A stretch of 64,000 bases of DNA from Herbidospora yilanensis. GTDB taxonomy: Bacteria > Actinomycetota > Actinomycetes > Streptosporangiales > Streptosporangiaceae. The translations under genes were made by a program, and so were the position numbers. The notes beneath the pieces were generated by a model, which ran no database searches, was not told the DNA's origin, and worked only from the letters and a program-made list of their open reading frames with translations. This document shows, in pieces, positions 24,582-32,771 of this stretch. Where the stretch lies: positions 42,084 to 106,083 of the forward strand of contig NZ_BBXE01000039.1 of NCBI RefSeq assembly GCF_001570565.1, written 5' to 3'. Positions within the stretch are counted from its first letter, which is position 1, and each line of letters opens with the position of its first letter.

Positions 24582-24952
24582 CCATCACGCTGAACCACGC
24601 CATCGTCCCCGCCGTCGACAACCGGGAGGCGGCCCGGTTCTTCGCCTCCGTCATGGGCCTGCGACGGCTTCCACCCGCGGGCCGAAACGGCCACTTCGCC
24701 CCCGTGCGGATCAACGACGCGCTGACCTTGGACTTCATGACCGTGGACAGCCCCGTCGGCGTGCACCTGGCCTTCGACGTGGACCCCGCCACCTTCGAAC
24801 AGATTCTGGACCGCCTGCAGCGGACGGGTGTGCCCTACGGCAACCACCCGGCCCACCCCGACAACGGCCGCATCGATCATCCGTTGTGCCCGCGCGGGCT
24901 GTTCTTCGTCGACGCCGCCCGCAACCTCTACGAGGTGATGTCCCCGGCGTGA
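24578..24952 (+). CDS. VOC-family protein
   Basis: 124 residues, glyoxalase fold, with HAIVPAVDNREAARFFASVM near the start and FFVDAARNLYEVMSP at the end (paired metal-ligand region). Translationally coupled to the TetR gene. Substrate unknown. Confidence 0.85.
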   Translation: MTITLNHAIVPAVDNREAARFFASVMGLRRLPPAGRNGHFAPVRINDALTLDFMTVDSPVGVHLAFDVDPATFEQILDRLQRTGVPYGNHPAHPDNGRIDHPLCPRGLFFVDAARNLYEVMSPA

Positions 24953-24957
24953 CGGTC

Positions 24958-25161
24958 AATGGCTGGACAGTTCGCCCGACAGCCTGCCGTGGATTCGTTC
25001 AGGCCGATGATCTCCACGATCTTCCCCCGCGCTGCGTATCTGGCCTGGACGGCATCCAGAGCGGCGACGCTGGAGGCATCCCAGACGTGCGCGCACGACA
25101 GGTCGCATCGCTCGCCGGCGGGCGGACCGGGCACTGGTGTGCGCGGAATGACGCCCGCCAT
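24958..25161 (-). pseudogene. SulP-type anion permease remnant (C-terminal STAS domain)
   Basis: The minus strand reads CAHVWDASSVAALDAVQARY, then AARGKIVEIIGLNESTAG, the C-terminal STAS domain of SulP sulfate-family permeases. The last residues continue in a second frame as RLSGELSSH, showing a 1-base shift near 24985. The ~450-residue membrane part is absent. It lies just downstream of selA; a sulfate or selenate permease may once have been here. Confidence 0.6.
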
Positions 25162-25248
25162 CGCCGGCCGCGCTGGGCGGCGGCAGCGAATCCATGTTCG
25201 CCTTCTTCCGTAACGCCGAGATCTGCGTCTACGGAAGGCCGAGGGCGG

Positions 25249-26595
25249 TTACGGCAGTGCCGCCAGCAGCGCCTTCTCCAGAACGTCGTCCTCCTCGGGG
25301 GCGACCGTCCGCAGGTCGACCAGCACCCGCCCGCGTTCGGCCCGCACGATCACCGGCGTCTCCCCCGCCCGCAGCGCCGCCATGACGGCCGCCTCACCCG
25401 ACGGCCCGCAGCTCAGCTCGACCAGCACCGACGGCAGCCGTTCCGCGGGCAGGCTGCCCCCGCCGACCATGCCCGTGCCCTCCCGCACACGGGCCCGCCA
25501 CCCGATCGAGCCGGCCAGCCGGTCGGCCCGGCGGGTGAGCTCGTGGAGGGGCGCGTCCAGCATGCGCCACACGGGCAGTTCGCTCCGGCGTCCGCCCAGA
25601 TGAGACAGCAAAGTGGCCTCCAGGGCGGCCAAGGTCAGCTTGTCGATGCGCACCGCTCGGGCGATCGGATGCCGGGACAGGCGCTGCACCAGCGTGCCGT
25701 CGCCGACGACGATCCCCGCCTGGGGGCCGCCGAACAGCTTGTCGGCGGAGAAGACCGTCAGGTCGGCCCCGGCCGACAGGCTCTCCGCCAAGGTCGGCTC
25801 ATCGCCCAGGTGGCCGGTGAGCAGTCCCGATCCCAGGTCGTGCAGGAGCGGAAGGCCCGCCTCGTGAGCGGCGGCGACCAGGGCGGGCAGCGGCGGCGCG
25901 GCCGTGAAGCCTTCGATGCGGTAGTTCGACGGGTGCACCACGAGGACCATCGCGGTGCGGTCGGTGACGGCGTTCACGTAGTCGGCCAGGTGGGTGCGGT
26001 TGGTCGAGCCGACCTCGACGAGCCGGGCTCCGGCGGCCTCCATGATGTCCGGGATACGGAACTCGCCGCCGATCTCGACCAGTTCGCCGCGCGAGACGAT
26101 CACCTCGCGGTCGCGGGCGAACGCGCCGAGCGCGAGGAACAACGCCGCCGCGGCGTTGTTGACCGCGAGGGCGCCGGGGGCGCCGCTCAGCTCGCGGAGC
26201 AGGGTGTTCACGGTGGCGCCGCGTTTGCCCCGGCCGCCCGTGGCCAGGTCGAACTCGACCGTGGAATAGCCGGCGGCGGCGTTCACCGCGGCTCGCGCCG
26301 CCTCCGACAGGGGCGCGCGGCCGAGGTTGGTGTGGAGCACGACCCCGGTGGCGTTGATCACCGGCCTGACCCGGGCCGCGTCGAGAGTGGTCAGTGAAGC
26401 GGCCACCGTCTCCGCGACCTCGTCGGGGGACGGCACGGTCCCGCCTTCGCCGATGGCACAACGGGCGTCGTCGAGCACCCGGCGGACCTTGTCGGTCACC
26501 AACGGGCGGCCCCATGTGGCGGCCATCTCTCCCATGAGCGGTAACGCGAGGACGGCATCGGTCTTCGGCAACGCGCGGCGGGGGTCGATGGTCAT
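25249..26595 (-). CDS. selA: Selenocysteine synthase SelA
   Basis: 448-residue PLP enzyme that converts Ser-tRNA-Sec to Sec-tRNA-Sec using selenophosphate. Seen: RPVINATGVVLHTNLGRAPL, LAVNNAAAALFLALGAFARD, VHPSNYRIEGF, and the PLP lysine in VFSADKLFGGPQAGIVVGDG. ATG 26595 follows AAGGGA; the alternative GTG 26610 overlaps the selD stop. Length normal. It follows selD by 11 bp and shares the CMD-selD-selA transcript. Confidence 0.95.
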   Translation of the reverse strand: MTIDPRRALPKTDAVLALPLMGEMAATWGRPLVTDKVRRVLDDARCAIGEGGTVPSPDEVAETVAASLTTLDAARVRPVINATGVVLHTNLGRAPLSEAARAAVNAAAGYSTVEFDLATGGRGKRGATVNTLLRELSGAPGALAVNNAAAALFLALGAFARDREVIVSRGELVEIGGEFRIPDIMEAAGARLVEVGSTNRTHLADYVNAVTDRTAMVLVVHPSNYRIEGFTAAPPLPALVAAAHEAGLPLLHDLGSGLLTGHLGDEPTLAESLSAGADLTVFSADKLFGGPQAGIVVGDGTLVQRLSRHPIARAVRIDKLTLAALEATLLSHLGGRRSELPVWRMLDAPLHELTRRADRLAGSIGWRARVREGTGMVGGGSLPAERLPSVLVELSCGPSGEAAVMAALRAGETPVIVRAERGRVLVDLRTVAPEEDDVLEKALLAALP

Positions 26596-26606
26596 CTGGA
26601 TTCCCT

Positions 26607-27668
26607 TCACGCGCCGGCGTGGACGGAGATGTGGCCAGGGCGCCCGGCGACGGCCTCGCCGATGACGGCCGTGGACACGTCGTGCTCCCGCAGCTTCTCG
26701 ACCAGGTCCGCCGCCGACGGCGGCACCGCCAGCAGCAGGCCGCCCGAGGTCTGCGCGTCGTGCAGCAGGATCGCGACCTCCTCGTCGACCGACACCGCGA
26801 CGTCGACCCAGTCGGTCAGGAAGCTCATGTTCGCTTTGGTGCCGCCGGGCACGAACCCCTTGGCGGCCAGTTCGCGAGCGTCGGGCAGCAGGGGCACGCG
26901 GTCGGCGTCGACCTTGGCGGCCAGGCCGCTGGCGCTGAGCATACGCCGCAGGTGGCCGAGCAGCCCGAAGCCGGTCACGTCGGTGGCGGCCCGTACTCCG
27001 GCTGCTACCGCGGCGCGGGCGGCGTGCGCGTTCAGGGTGGTCATCGACGTGACGGCCTCGGCAAGTGTGGCGGGGTCGGCGGCGTCCTGCTTGAGGGCGG
27101 TGACGATGACGCCGGTCCCGAGCGGTTTGGTCAGCACGAGCAGGTCACCGGGGCGCACCTTGTCGATGGTCATCAACTGCGTGGGGTCGGCCAGGCCGAT
27201 GACGGCCATGCCGTATTTCGGGACGGGGTCGGCGATCGTGTGGCCGCCGACCACGGCGCAGCCGCCTTCGGCGGCCTTGGTGGACGCGCCGCGCATGACG
27301 TCGGCGAGCATCTCCAGTGGCAGGCCGTCGCCCGGCCAGGCCGCCAGGTTGAGCGCGGCGACGGGACGGCCGCCCATGGCGTACACGTCGGACATGGCGT
27401 TGGCCGCGGCCACGCGGCCCCAGTCGTAGGGGTCGTCGAGGACGGGGGTGAAGAAGTCGGTGGTCAGGATGAGCGCCTGGCCGTCGCCCAAGCGGAGCAC
27501 GGCGGCGTCGTCGCCCTCGGGCAGGCCCACCAGCAGGTCGTCGGCGGCACCGGCGCCGAACCCGTTGAGGCTGGTCATGAGCGTTTCGAGTGACGCCTGC
27601 GGCAGTTTGCAGGCGCATCCCGCGCCGGGCGACAACGTGGTCAGTCGGACGGTGGTGTTTTCCCTCAT
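26607..27668 (-). CDS. selD: Selenophosphate synthetase SelD
   Basis: 353 residues. Makes selenophosphate from selenide and ATP. N-terminal catalytic loop SPGAGCACKLPQ carries the Cys/Lys pair (both Cys codons TGC, so not a Sec-containing SelD), then DDAAVLRLGDGQALILTTDF (ATP/Mg Asp residues), VYAMGGRPVAALNLAAWPGD and CAVVGGHTI. ATG 27668. Lies between a CMD-family gene and selA. Confidence 0.95.
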   Translation of the reverse strand: MRENTTVRLTTLSPGAGCACKLPQASLETLMTSLNGFGAGAADDLLVGLPEGDDAAVLRLGDGQALILTTDFFTPVLDDPYDWGRVAAANAMSDVYAMGGRPVAALNLAAWPGDGLPLEMLADVMRGASTKAAEGGCAVVGGHTIADPVPKYGMAVIGLADPTQLMTIDKVRPGDLLVLTKPLGTGVIVTALKQDAADPATLAEAVTSMTTLNAHAARAAVAAGVRAATDVTGFGLLGHLRRMLSASGLAAKVDADRVPLLPDARELAAKGFVPGGTKANMSFLTDWVDVAVSVDEEVAILLHDAQTSGGLLLAVPPSAADLVEKLREHDVSTAVIGEAVAGRPGHISVHAGA

Positions 27669-27752
27669 GGGGCCCTTCCCGGACGTGCGTCGGCGGAACG
27701 GGGCGGCTGCCCCGGCGGCTCGGCGCCACCGGGACCGCCGCCTGGGAGGCCG

Positions 27753-28304
27753 TCAGTGGCCGGTGGCGCACATCCGGTAACCGTCGTTGATGATCATCTG
27801 GGCCATGCCCGCGTATGCCCTCGGGTCGTCGGGCACGATCGCCGCCAGCCCGTCGCAGTAGCGGTTGAACATGCAGAACGCCGCCGAGATGAGCACCGAG
27901 TCGTGGATCTCGGTGTCGGTGGCGCCGGCCTGCCGGGCCGCGTCGACCAGTTCGGCGGTCACGGCGTGGCCGCCTTCGACGGTCGCTCCGGCGATCTTGA
28001 TCAGGGCGCGGAGCTTGGGCGAGATCGGGGCGCTGTCGACGTCGTCGAGCACCTTGTCGACCAGGGCCCGCCCGCCCTCGATCTGGGCGGCGCTGACCTC
28101 GGAGTGGGTGGAGCTGCAGAACTTGCAGTGGTTGAGCACCGACACGTAGGTCGCGATGAGCTCGCGGTCACCCCGCCCGAGCGAGTGGGGGCTGCGCAGC
28201 AGCGTCTCGGCGAGTTCGCCGAGAGGGCGCCCGGTCTCGGGGCGGTACTGGAACAGACCGGGCGTGCCGGGAGCAAGCTCGGGGGACATGGCGATGTGCG
28301 GCAT
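27753..28304 (-). CDS. AhpD/CMD-family peroxidase-related protein, first gene of the selDA operon
   Basis: 183 residues, carboxymuconolactone-decarboxylase fold. The redox/catalytic motif is NHCKFCSSTHSEVSAA (CxxC plus His), as in AhpD-like alkylhydroperoxidases. Both motif Cys are TGC. 84 bp upstream of selD, same strand. An HxlR-type operator lies 85 bp upstream. It may reduce peroxides or use a thiol/selenol partner; the physiological reductant is unknown. Paralogue at 29206. Confidence 0.88.
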   Translation of the reverse strand: MPHIAMSPELAPGTPGLFQYRPETGRPLGELAETLLRSPHSLGRGDRELIATYVSVLNHCKFCSSTHSEVSAAQIEGGRALVDKVLDDVDSAPISPKLRALIKIAGATVEGGHAVTAELVDAARQAGATDTEIHDSVLISAAFCMFNRYCDGLAAIVPDDPRAYAGMAQMIINDGYRMCATGH

Positions 28305-28388
28305 TGGTCTCTCCTCTGGAAATGGCGAGTACGCCCGCGGAGCCGCCGGACGAGCGTCAGGTTTCGACCCGACTCTTCCCAGTAGAGG

Positions 28389-28406
28389 ACTTTAAGTTTA
28401 TATAGT
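28389..28406 (-). promoter_or_regulatory. HxlR-type operator site
   Basis: ACTTTAAGTTTATATAGT, fits RCTTTA-N6-TATAGY exactly. Upstream of CMD-selD-selA and downstream of the HxlR gene. Confidence 0.68.
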
Positions 28407-28469
28407 CAATAAGGGCCGCATGATCCTTGAGATCGGATTCCGTCGATGGTCTCTACATCTAAGTCAAGC

Positions 28470-29126
28470 TCACTCGACCGGTGCCATCAGACCGAGCAGC
28501 ACGCTGGAGCGCACGATGGCGTCGGTGTCGCCGGTGAGCTGCAGCCGTCCCGAGGCCAGGGCCTCGAACGGGGTCAGTCGCTTGGCGCCGATCTCGACGA
28601 AGGTGCGCGCGTCGGTGCTGGCCACCACGGCGGGCTCGCCGTCGGCCGGTCCTTCGAGGGCCACCGGCTTGCCGTGGGTGACGGTGATGTGGAAGACCAC
28701 GTCGTCGACGCGGAACTCGTAGGACTCGTCGATCTCCGTGGCGCGCTCGGGGTCGATCATCGCCTGGACCGCCAGGAAGCCCCAGTGGGCGCGGGTCTCG
28801 ACGTCGGGCGTGGGAGCGTCGAGGAAGTTCAGCCCCCAGCGGGCCATGGAGAGCACCGGTTCGCGCAGCTCGTGGCCGAGCTCGGTCAGCGCGTAGCCCT
28901 GGTCGCGGGACTGCGGGCGGGTGATGACGCCCAGCTCGTGGAGCACTTTGAGGCGTTCGGCGAGCAGGTTGGTGCCGATGCCCGGCAGCGCCTCCAGGAG
29001 CTCGCCGTAACGGCGGGGCCCGAGCAGGAGTTCGCGGATGATGAGCAGGGTCCAGCGCTCTCCGATGACGTCGAGGGCTGCCGCCAGCCCGCAGTACTGG
29101 CCGTAGTTGCGGCGCACGTGACCCAT
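28470..29126 (-). CDS. HxlR-family regulator with C-terminal SCP2-like domain
   Basis: 218 residues. HxlR winged helix in residues 1-105: YGQYCGLAAALDVIGERWTL, LLIIRELLLGPRRYGELLEA and LLAERLKVLHELGVITRP. The C-terminal ~110 residues resemble a sterol-carrier-type ligand domain (YEFRVDDVVFHITVTHGKPV, GRLQLTGDTDAI). HxlR proteins bind symmetrical AT-rich sites and often sense reactive electrophiles through an N-terminal Cys; here one Cys (Cys12) is placed suitably. Divergent from a CMD gene; candidate regulator for all RCTTTA-N6-TATAGY sites. ATG 29126 follows AAGGAGG. Confidence 0.9.
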   Translation of the reverse strand: MGHVRRNYGQYCGLAAALDVIGERWTLLIIRELLLGPRRYGELLEALPGIGTNLLAERLKVLHELGVITRPQSRDQGYALTELGHELREPVLSMARWGLNFLDAPTPDVETRAHWGFLAVQAMIDPERATEIDESYEFRVDDVVFHITVTHGKPVALEGPADGEPAVVASTDARTFVEIGAKRLTPFEALASGRLQLTGDTDAIVRSSVLLGLMAPVE

Positions 29127-29151
29127 GGCAGCCTCCTTGCTTCGCCTGGTT

Positions 29152-29169
29152 ACTTTAATTATACATAGA
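29152..29169. promoter_or_regulatory. HxlR-type operator in the regulator's divergent intergenic region
   Basis: ACTTTAATTATACATAGA; left half matches exactly, right half CATAGA is weaker than TATAGY. Located between the HxlR gene and the CMD gene at 29206, as expected for autoregulation. Confidence 0.55.
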
Positions 29170-29205
29170 ATACGTAAGTTGTCTCGGCAACCCCGAGGAG
29201 GGCAC

Positions 29206-29787
29206 ATGACCCAAGGCGTCCACGTCCCGGTCGTCACCGAAGGCGCCGCCACCGGCGACATCGCTGACCTCTACCACGAAATCCGTGACCACTTCGGGCT
29301 CGGTCTGGTGCCCGACGTCTTCAAGCTCGTCAGCACTCGCTCGTCATTTCTCAAGGTGTTCTGGGACGGCTACCGCTCGGTCTTCGACGACGGCGAGTTG
29401 CCGCGCGACGTGAAGGAGCTCATCGCGGCGTACGTGGCCCGCGAGGTCTCCTGCCAGTACTGCGTCGACGCGCACGTGCTCTTCCTCGATCTGCTGAACG
29501 CCGACGCCACGTTGAAGGCGAGCCTGGGGGTGAAGGACGTCGAGCAGATGGAGCTGCCGGAGCCGGTGCGCGAGCTGCTGCGCCTGTCCGGGCGCATCAC
29601 GAACGAATCCCACCGCATCACCGAGGCCGACTTCGCCAAGGCGCGCGCGTGCGGCTGGAGCGACGCGCAGATCCTGGAGGCGCTCTGGACCGCCTGCCAG
29701 TTCAACTGGGTGACCCGGATGGTGAGCGCGGCCGGGCTGGTCTCCCTGGGGCAGCTCGCCGAGGTCGAGACGCTCACACCACGGTGA
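29206..29787 (+). CDS. AhpD/CMD-family protein divergent from HxlR
   Basis: 193 residues, CMD fold, with motif EVSCQYCVDAHVLFLDLLNA (CxxC...H, all TGC codons). N-terminus ADLYHEIRDHFGLGLVPDVF. Divergence from the regulator suggests it is the main target, perhaps the peroxide-handling effector. ATG 29206 follows GAGGAGG. Its 3' end overlaps the convergent Clp gene by 14 bp. Confidence 0.88.
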   Translation: MTQGVHVPVVTEGAATGDIADLYHEIRDHFGLGLVPDVFKLVSTRSSFLKVFWDGYRSVFDDGELPRDVKELIAAYVAREVSCQYCVDAHVLFLDLLNADATLKASLGVKDVEQMELPEPVRELLRLSGRITNESHRITEADFAKARACGWSDAQILEALWTACQFNWVTRMVSAAGLVSLGQLAEVETLTPR

Positions 29788-32017
29788 AGGTGAGCGACGG
29801 GTGCTCCCCGTCGCTCACCCCGAACAGCACCGTCTGCCCGGCGGTCAGCCGGCCGCTGAGCAGCTGGGCCGACAGCGTGTCGTCGAGCTCGCGCCTGACC
29901 GCGCCGCGCAGCGGGCGGGCGCCCATGACCGGATCGTCCCCCAGCCGGGCGAGGAGCTCCCGGGCGGGCGCGGTCACCTGGAGCCGGATGCCCGCGCTCT
30001 CGAACAGGCGCCGGGCCAGGTCGGTCACGGCCATGTCGACGATGCTCAGCAACTCGGCATGGCCGAGCCGGGCGAAGACCACGATGTCGTCGAGCCGGTT
30101 CAGGAACTCGGGCCGCAGGTACCGGCGAAGCTCGGTCAGGACGAGGCTGCCGGCCACCCGCTCCCCCACGAACCCAGTGCTGAGGTGGGAGGCCTCACGG
30201 GCCCCGAGGTTGGTGGTCAGGATGACCACGGCGCTGGTGAAGGTGACGGTGCGGCCGTCGCCTGAGGTCAGCCTGCCTTCCTCGATGAGCTGGAGCAGCA
30301 CGTCCAGCACGTCGGGGTGGGCCTTCTCGATCTCGTCGAACAACACGACGCTGAACGGCTTGCGCCGGACCCGGTCGGTGAGCTGCCCGCCGTCCTCGAA
30401 TCCGACGTAGCCGGGCGGGGCGCCGATCAGCCGGGAGACGGAGTGGCGTTCGGCGTACTCGCTCATGTCGAGCTGGATCAGCGCGTCGTCGGCGCCGAAC
30501 AGCACCCCGGCCAGAGCGCGGGCCAGTTCGGTCTTGCCGACTCCCGAGGGGCCGGCGAACAGGAACGACCCGACGGGGCGGTCGGGATCGGCGACCCCCG
30601 CCCGGGACCGCCTGATGGCCGCGCCGAGGGAGGCGATGGCGGCGTCCTGGCCGACGACGCGGGCCCGCAGTTCGCCTTCCAGCCCTCGCAGGCGGATCAG
30701 GTCCTCGGAGGTCAGCCGTTCGAGCGGGATGCCCGTCATCGCGGTGAGCACCTCGGCGACCAGTTCCTCGTCGACCTTGTCGCGGGTCTGGCCGGCGGTC
30801 AGGGAGCGGACCCGGGCCAGCGCCCCGGCCTCGTCGATGACGTCGATGGCCTTGTCGGGCAGGGCGCGGCCGGTGACGTGCCGGTCGGTCAGGCGTGCGG
30901 CGGCCACCAGCGCCTCGTCGGTGATGACGACCTGGTGATGCGTCTCATAGTGGGGTCGCAGGCCCTTGAGGATGCCGATGGTGGCCGCGACGCTGGGGGC
31001 CTCCAGGGTGATCGGCTGGAAGCGGCGGTCCATCGTGACGTCACCGGCGAAGTACCGGCGGTACTCCTCCGGGGTGGTGGCCCCGATCACGCGCAGTTCG
31101 CCCCTGGCCAGCAGCGGTTTGACGATCGCAGCGGCATCGAGCGCGCCGGCCCGGTCGCCGGCGCCGATCAGGGCGTGGATCTCATCGATGAACAGCACGA
31201 CGTCGCCGTCGGTGCGGGCCTCGTTGAGGATGGTGCGCAGGCGTTCCTCGAAGACGCCGCGTTCCCGGGCCCCTGCGATCAGCGAGCCGAGGTCCAGCGC
31301 GTACAGGCGTTTGCCGCGCAGTTCCTCCGGCACCGCCCCGGCGACCACCCGTTGCGCGAGCGCCTCGACCAGGACGGTCTTCCCCACGCCCGGCTCGCCG
31401 ATCAGCAACGGGCTGTTCTTGGTCCGCCGCAGCAGCACCTGCACCAGCCGGTCGAGTTCGTGGTCCCGTCCGATCACCGGGTCGAGCTCGCCGGAGCGGG
31501 CCGCGTCGGTGAGGCTGCGGCCGAACCGCGACAGCAGCAGGTCGACCGAGCGCACCGGCCCGGTGGCGGCGCGGATCGGCTCGGGGACCTGGTCCAGCAG
31601 TTCGTAGACGCGTTCACGGACGCGGACCGGGTCGACGGACAGGCCGTGCAGCACGGCGACGGCGGGGTCGTCCTCGTCGGCGAGCAGGCCGAGCAGCATG
31701 TGCTCGGTGTCGACGGTGTCCTCGCCGAGGCGGCGGGCCTCCTCGGCGGCGCGGGCCATCAGCCGGGTCGCGGGTTCCCCGAGCGGGATCGGTCCCGGCG
31801 TGAAGACGGGCCCGGGGCCGACCACGATCTCGATCTGCTCGTGGACGAGGTCGAGTTCGACCCGCATCTCGTGGAACACCGCTCCGGCGATCCCTCCGGC
31901 CTGGACCAGGCCGAGCAGCAGATGTTCGGTGCCGATGGTGTTGCGATTGAACATCCTGGCCTCTTCCTGGGCCAGGACGACCGCCTTGCGCGCACGTGCG
32001 CTGAGCCGGTCCACCAT
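29774..32017 (-). CDS. ClpC-like AAA+ unfoldase lacking the middle domain
   Basis: 747 residues. Two N-terminal Clp repeats (ARKAVVLAQEEARMFNRNTI), D1 with Walker A IGEPGVGKTVL and Walker B LFIDEIHAL, D2 with FAGPSGVGKTELA and VVLFDEIEKAHPDVL, and the conserved C-terminal GARPLRGAVRRELDDTLS. Between D1 and D2 the sequence goes directly from IDEAGALARVRSLTA to ELVAEVLTAMTGIPLERL, so the ~50-residue UVR/middle domain of ClpC, the site for adaptor control, is missing. The ClpP-docking loop is TGF rather than LGF. ATG 32017 after GAGGAGCG. Probably last gene of the MFS-VOC-ArsR operon. Confidence 0.88.
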   Translation of the reverse strand: MVDRLSARARKAVVLAQEEARMFNRNTIGTEHLLLGLVQAGGIAGAVFHEMRVELDLVHEQIEIVVGPGPVFTPGPIPLGEPATRLMARAAEEARRLGEDTVDTEHMLLGLLADEDDPAVAVLHGLSVDPVRVRERVYELLDQVPEPIRAATGPVRSVDLLLSRFGRSLTDAARSGELDPVIGRDHELDRLVQVLLRRTKNSPLLIGEPGVGKTVLVEALAQRVVAGAVPEELRGKRLYALDLGSLIAGARERGVFEERLRTILNEARTDGDVVLFIDEIHALIGAGDRAGALDAAAIVKPLLARGELRVIGATTPEEYRRYFAGDVTMDRRFQPITLEAPSVAATIGILKGLRPHYETHHQVVITDEALVAAARLTDRHVTGRALPDKAIDVIDEAGALARVRSLTAGQTRDKVDEELVAEVLTAMTGIPLERLTSEDLIRLRGLEGELRARVVGQDAAIASLGAAIRRSRAGVADPDRPVGSFLFAGPSGVGKTELARALAGVLFGADDALIQLDMSEYAERHSVSRLIGAPPGYVGFEDGGQLTDRVRRKPFSVVLFDEIEKAHPDVLDVLLQLIEEGRLTSGDGRTVTFTSAVVILTTNLGAREASHLSTGFVGERVAGSLVLTELRRYLRPEFLNRLDDIVVFARLGHAELLSIVDMAVTDLARRLFESAGIRLQVTAPARELLARLGDDPVMGARPLRGAVRRELDDTLSAQLLSGRLTAGQTVLFGVSDGEHPSLTFTVV

Positions 32018-32050
32018 CGTCGCTCCTCGCGTGGCCACCCCGTCATGGAG

Positions 32051-32400
32051 TCATTTTTTTTTGGATCCCGGTCTTCCGCCTCGACCCGGGCCCGCGCGAA
32101 GCCCGCCCACCAGATGTCCTCGAGGAAGGCGCGCAGTCTGGCCAGGGTGCTCTGGCTGGCCCGGTAGAGGCGGCGGGTGCCCTGCCGGCGCTCGACCACG
32201 AGGCCGGCCTCCCGCAGGACCTTCAGATGCTGGGAAACCGCCGACCGGGTGACCGCGAAGTGCTCCGCGATCCGCCCGGCCGGAAGTTCCGTGGAGGCGA
32301 TGAGATGCAGGATCGCCCGGCGGGTCGGGTCGGCGATGGCCCGCAGGACCACGTCGAGCTCCTCGTCCGGGGGCTGTCCGCCCATCTCATCGGCGCTCAT
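32051..32400 (-). CDS. ArsR-family regulator ending in an A9 tract (frame uncertain)
   Basis: About 116 residues: winged helix PTRRAILHLIASTELPAGRI and AVTRSAVSQHLKVLREAGLV, then FLEDIWWAGFARARVEAEDR. As written, the frame passes through nine A residues (T run at 32054-32062 on +) and stays open deep into the Clp gene in an alternative frame; one extra A would give DPKKK and stop at TGA (32051-32053), the expected family length. I therefore annotate the end at that stop. Sequencing indel, natural mutation or slippage are all possible. Related to ArsR 48133. Confidence 0.7.
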
Positions 32401-32407
32401 GCGGGGC

Positions 32408-32755
32408 TCAGCGCTGCCAGAGCCCGACGGTGATGCCGTCGGGGTCCTTGAACGTGGCCATGGTGCCGATGCCCGGGATCTCGTACGGCGGCACGTCGCG
32501 CTGGCCGCCGTTGGCCTCGACCTGCTTGAGGGTCTCCTCGGCGTTGTCGACGACGAGGTAGACGACCAGGGCGGGGGCGGCGTCGGGGTTCTCGCCGATG
32601 CCGCCGGGGATGCCCTCGGCGGAGCCGGTGTCGACCATGCCGTAGCCCATCTGGGGGTCGACGTCGATCTTCCAGCCGAAGACCTCGGAGTAGAAGCTGC
32701 GGGAGACGCCCGCGTTCTTGGAGGTGAGGTCGAACCAGGCGATGGGGTTGCCCAT
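32408..32755 (-). CDS. VOC-family protein
   Basis: 115 residues, glyoxalase fold: NPIAWFDLTSKNAGVSRSFY at the start and TMATFKDPDGITVGLWQ at the end. 7 bp upstream of the ArsR gene and 16 bp downstream of the MFS gene on the same strand. Often found with ArsR/SRPBCC genes in actinomycetes. ATG 32755. Confidence 0.87.
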   Translation of the reverse strand: MGNPIAWFDLTSKNAGVSRSFYSEVFGWKIDVDPQMGYGMVDTGSAEGIPGGIGENPDAAPALVVYLVVDNAEETLKQVEANGGQRDVPPYEIPGIGTMATFKDPDGITVGLWQR

Positions 32756-32771
32756 GATGTGTCCCTTCTCG

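Noticed and set aside
27753..29787. CMD/AhpD proteins as selenoproteins
   Set aside because: All CxxC codons are TGC, neither TGA nor TGT, so no Sec is indicated at the active motif.
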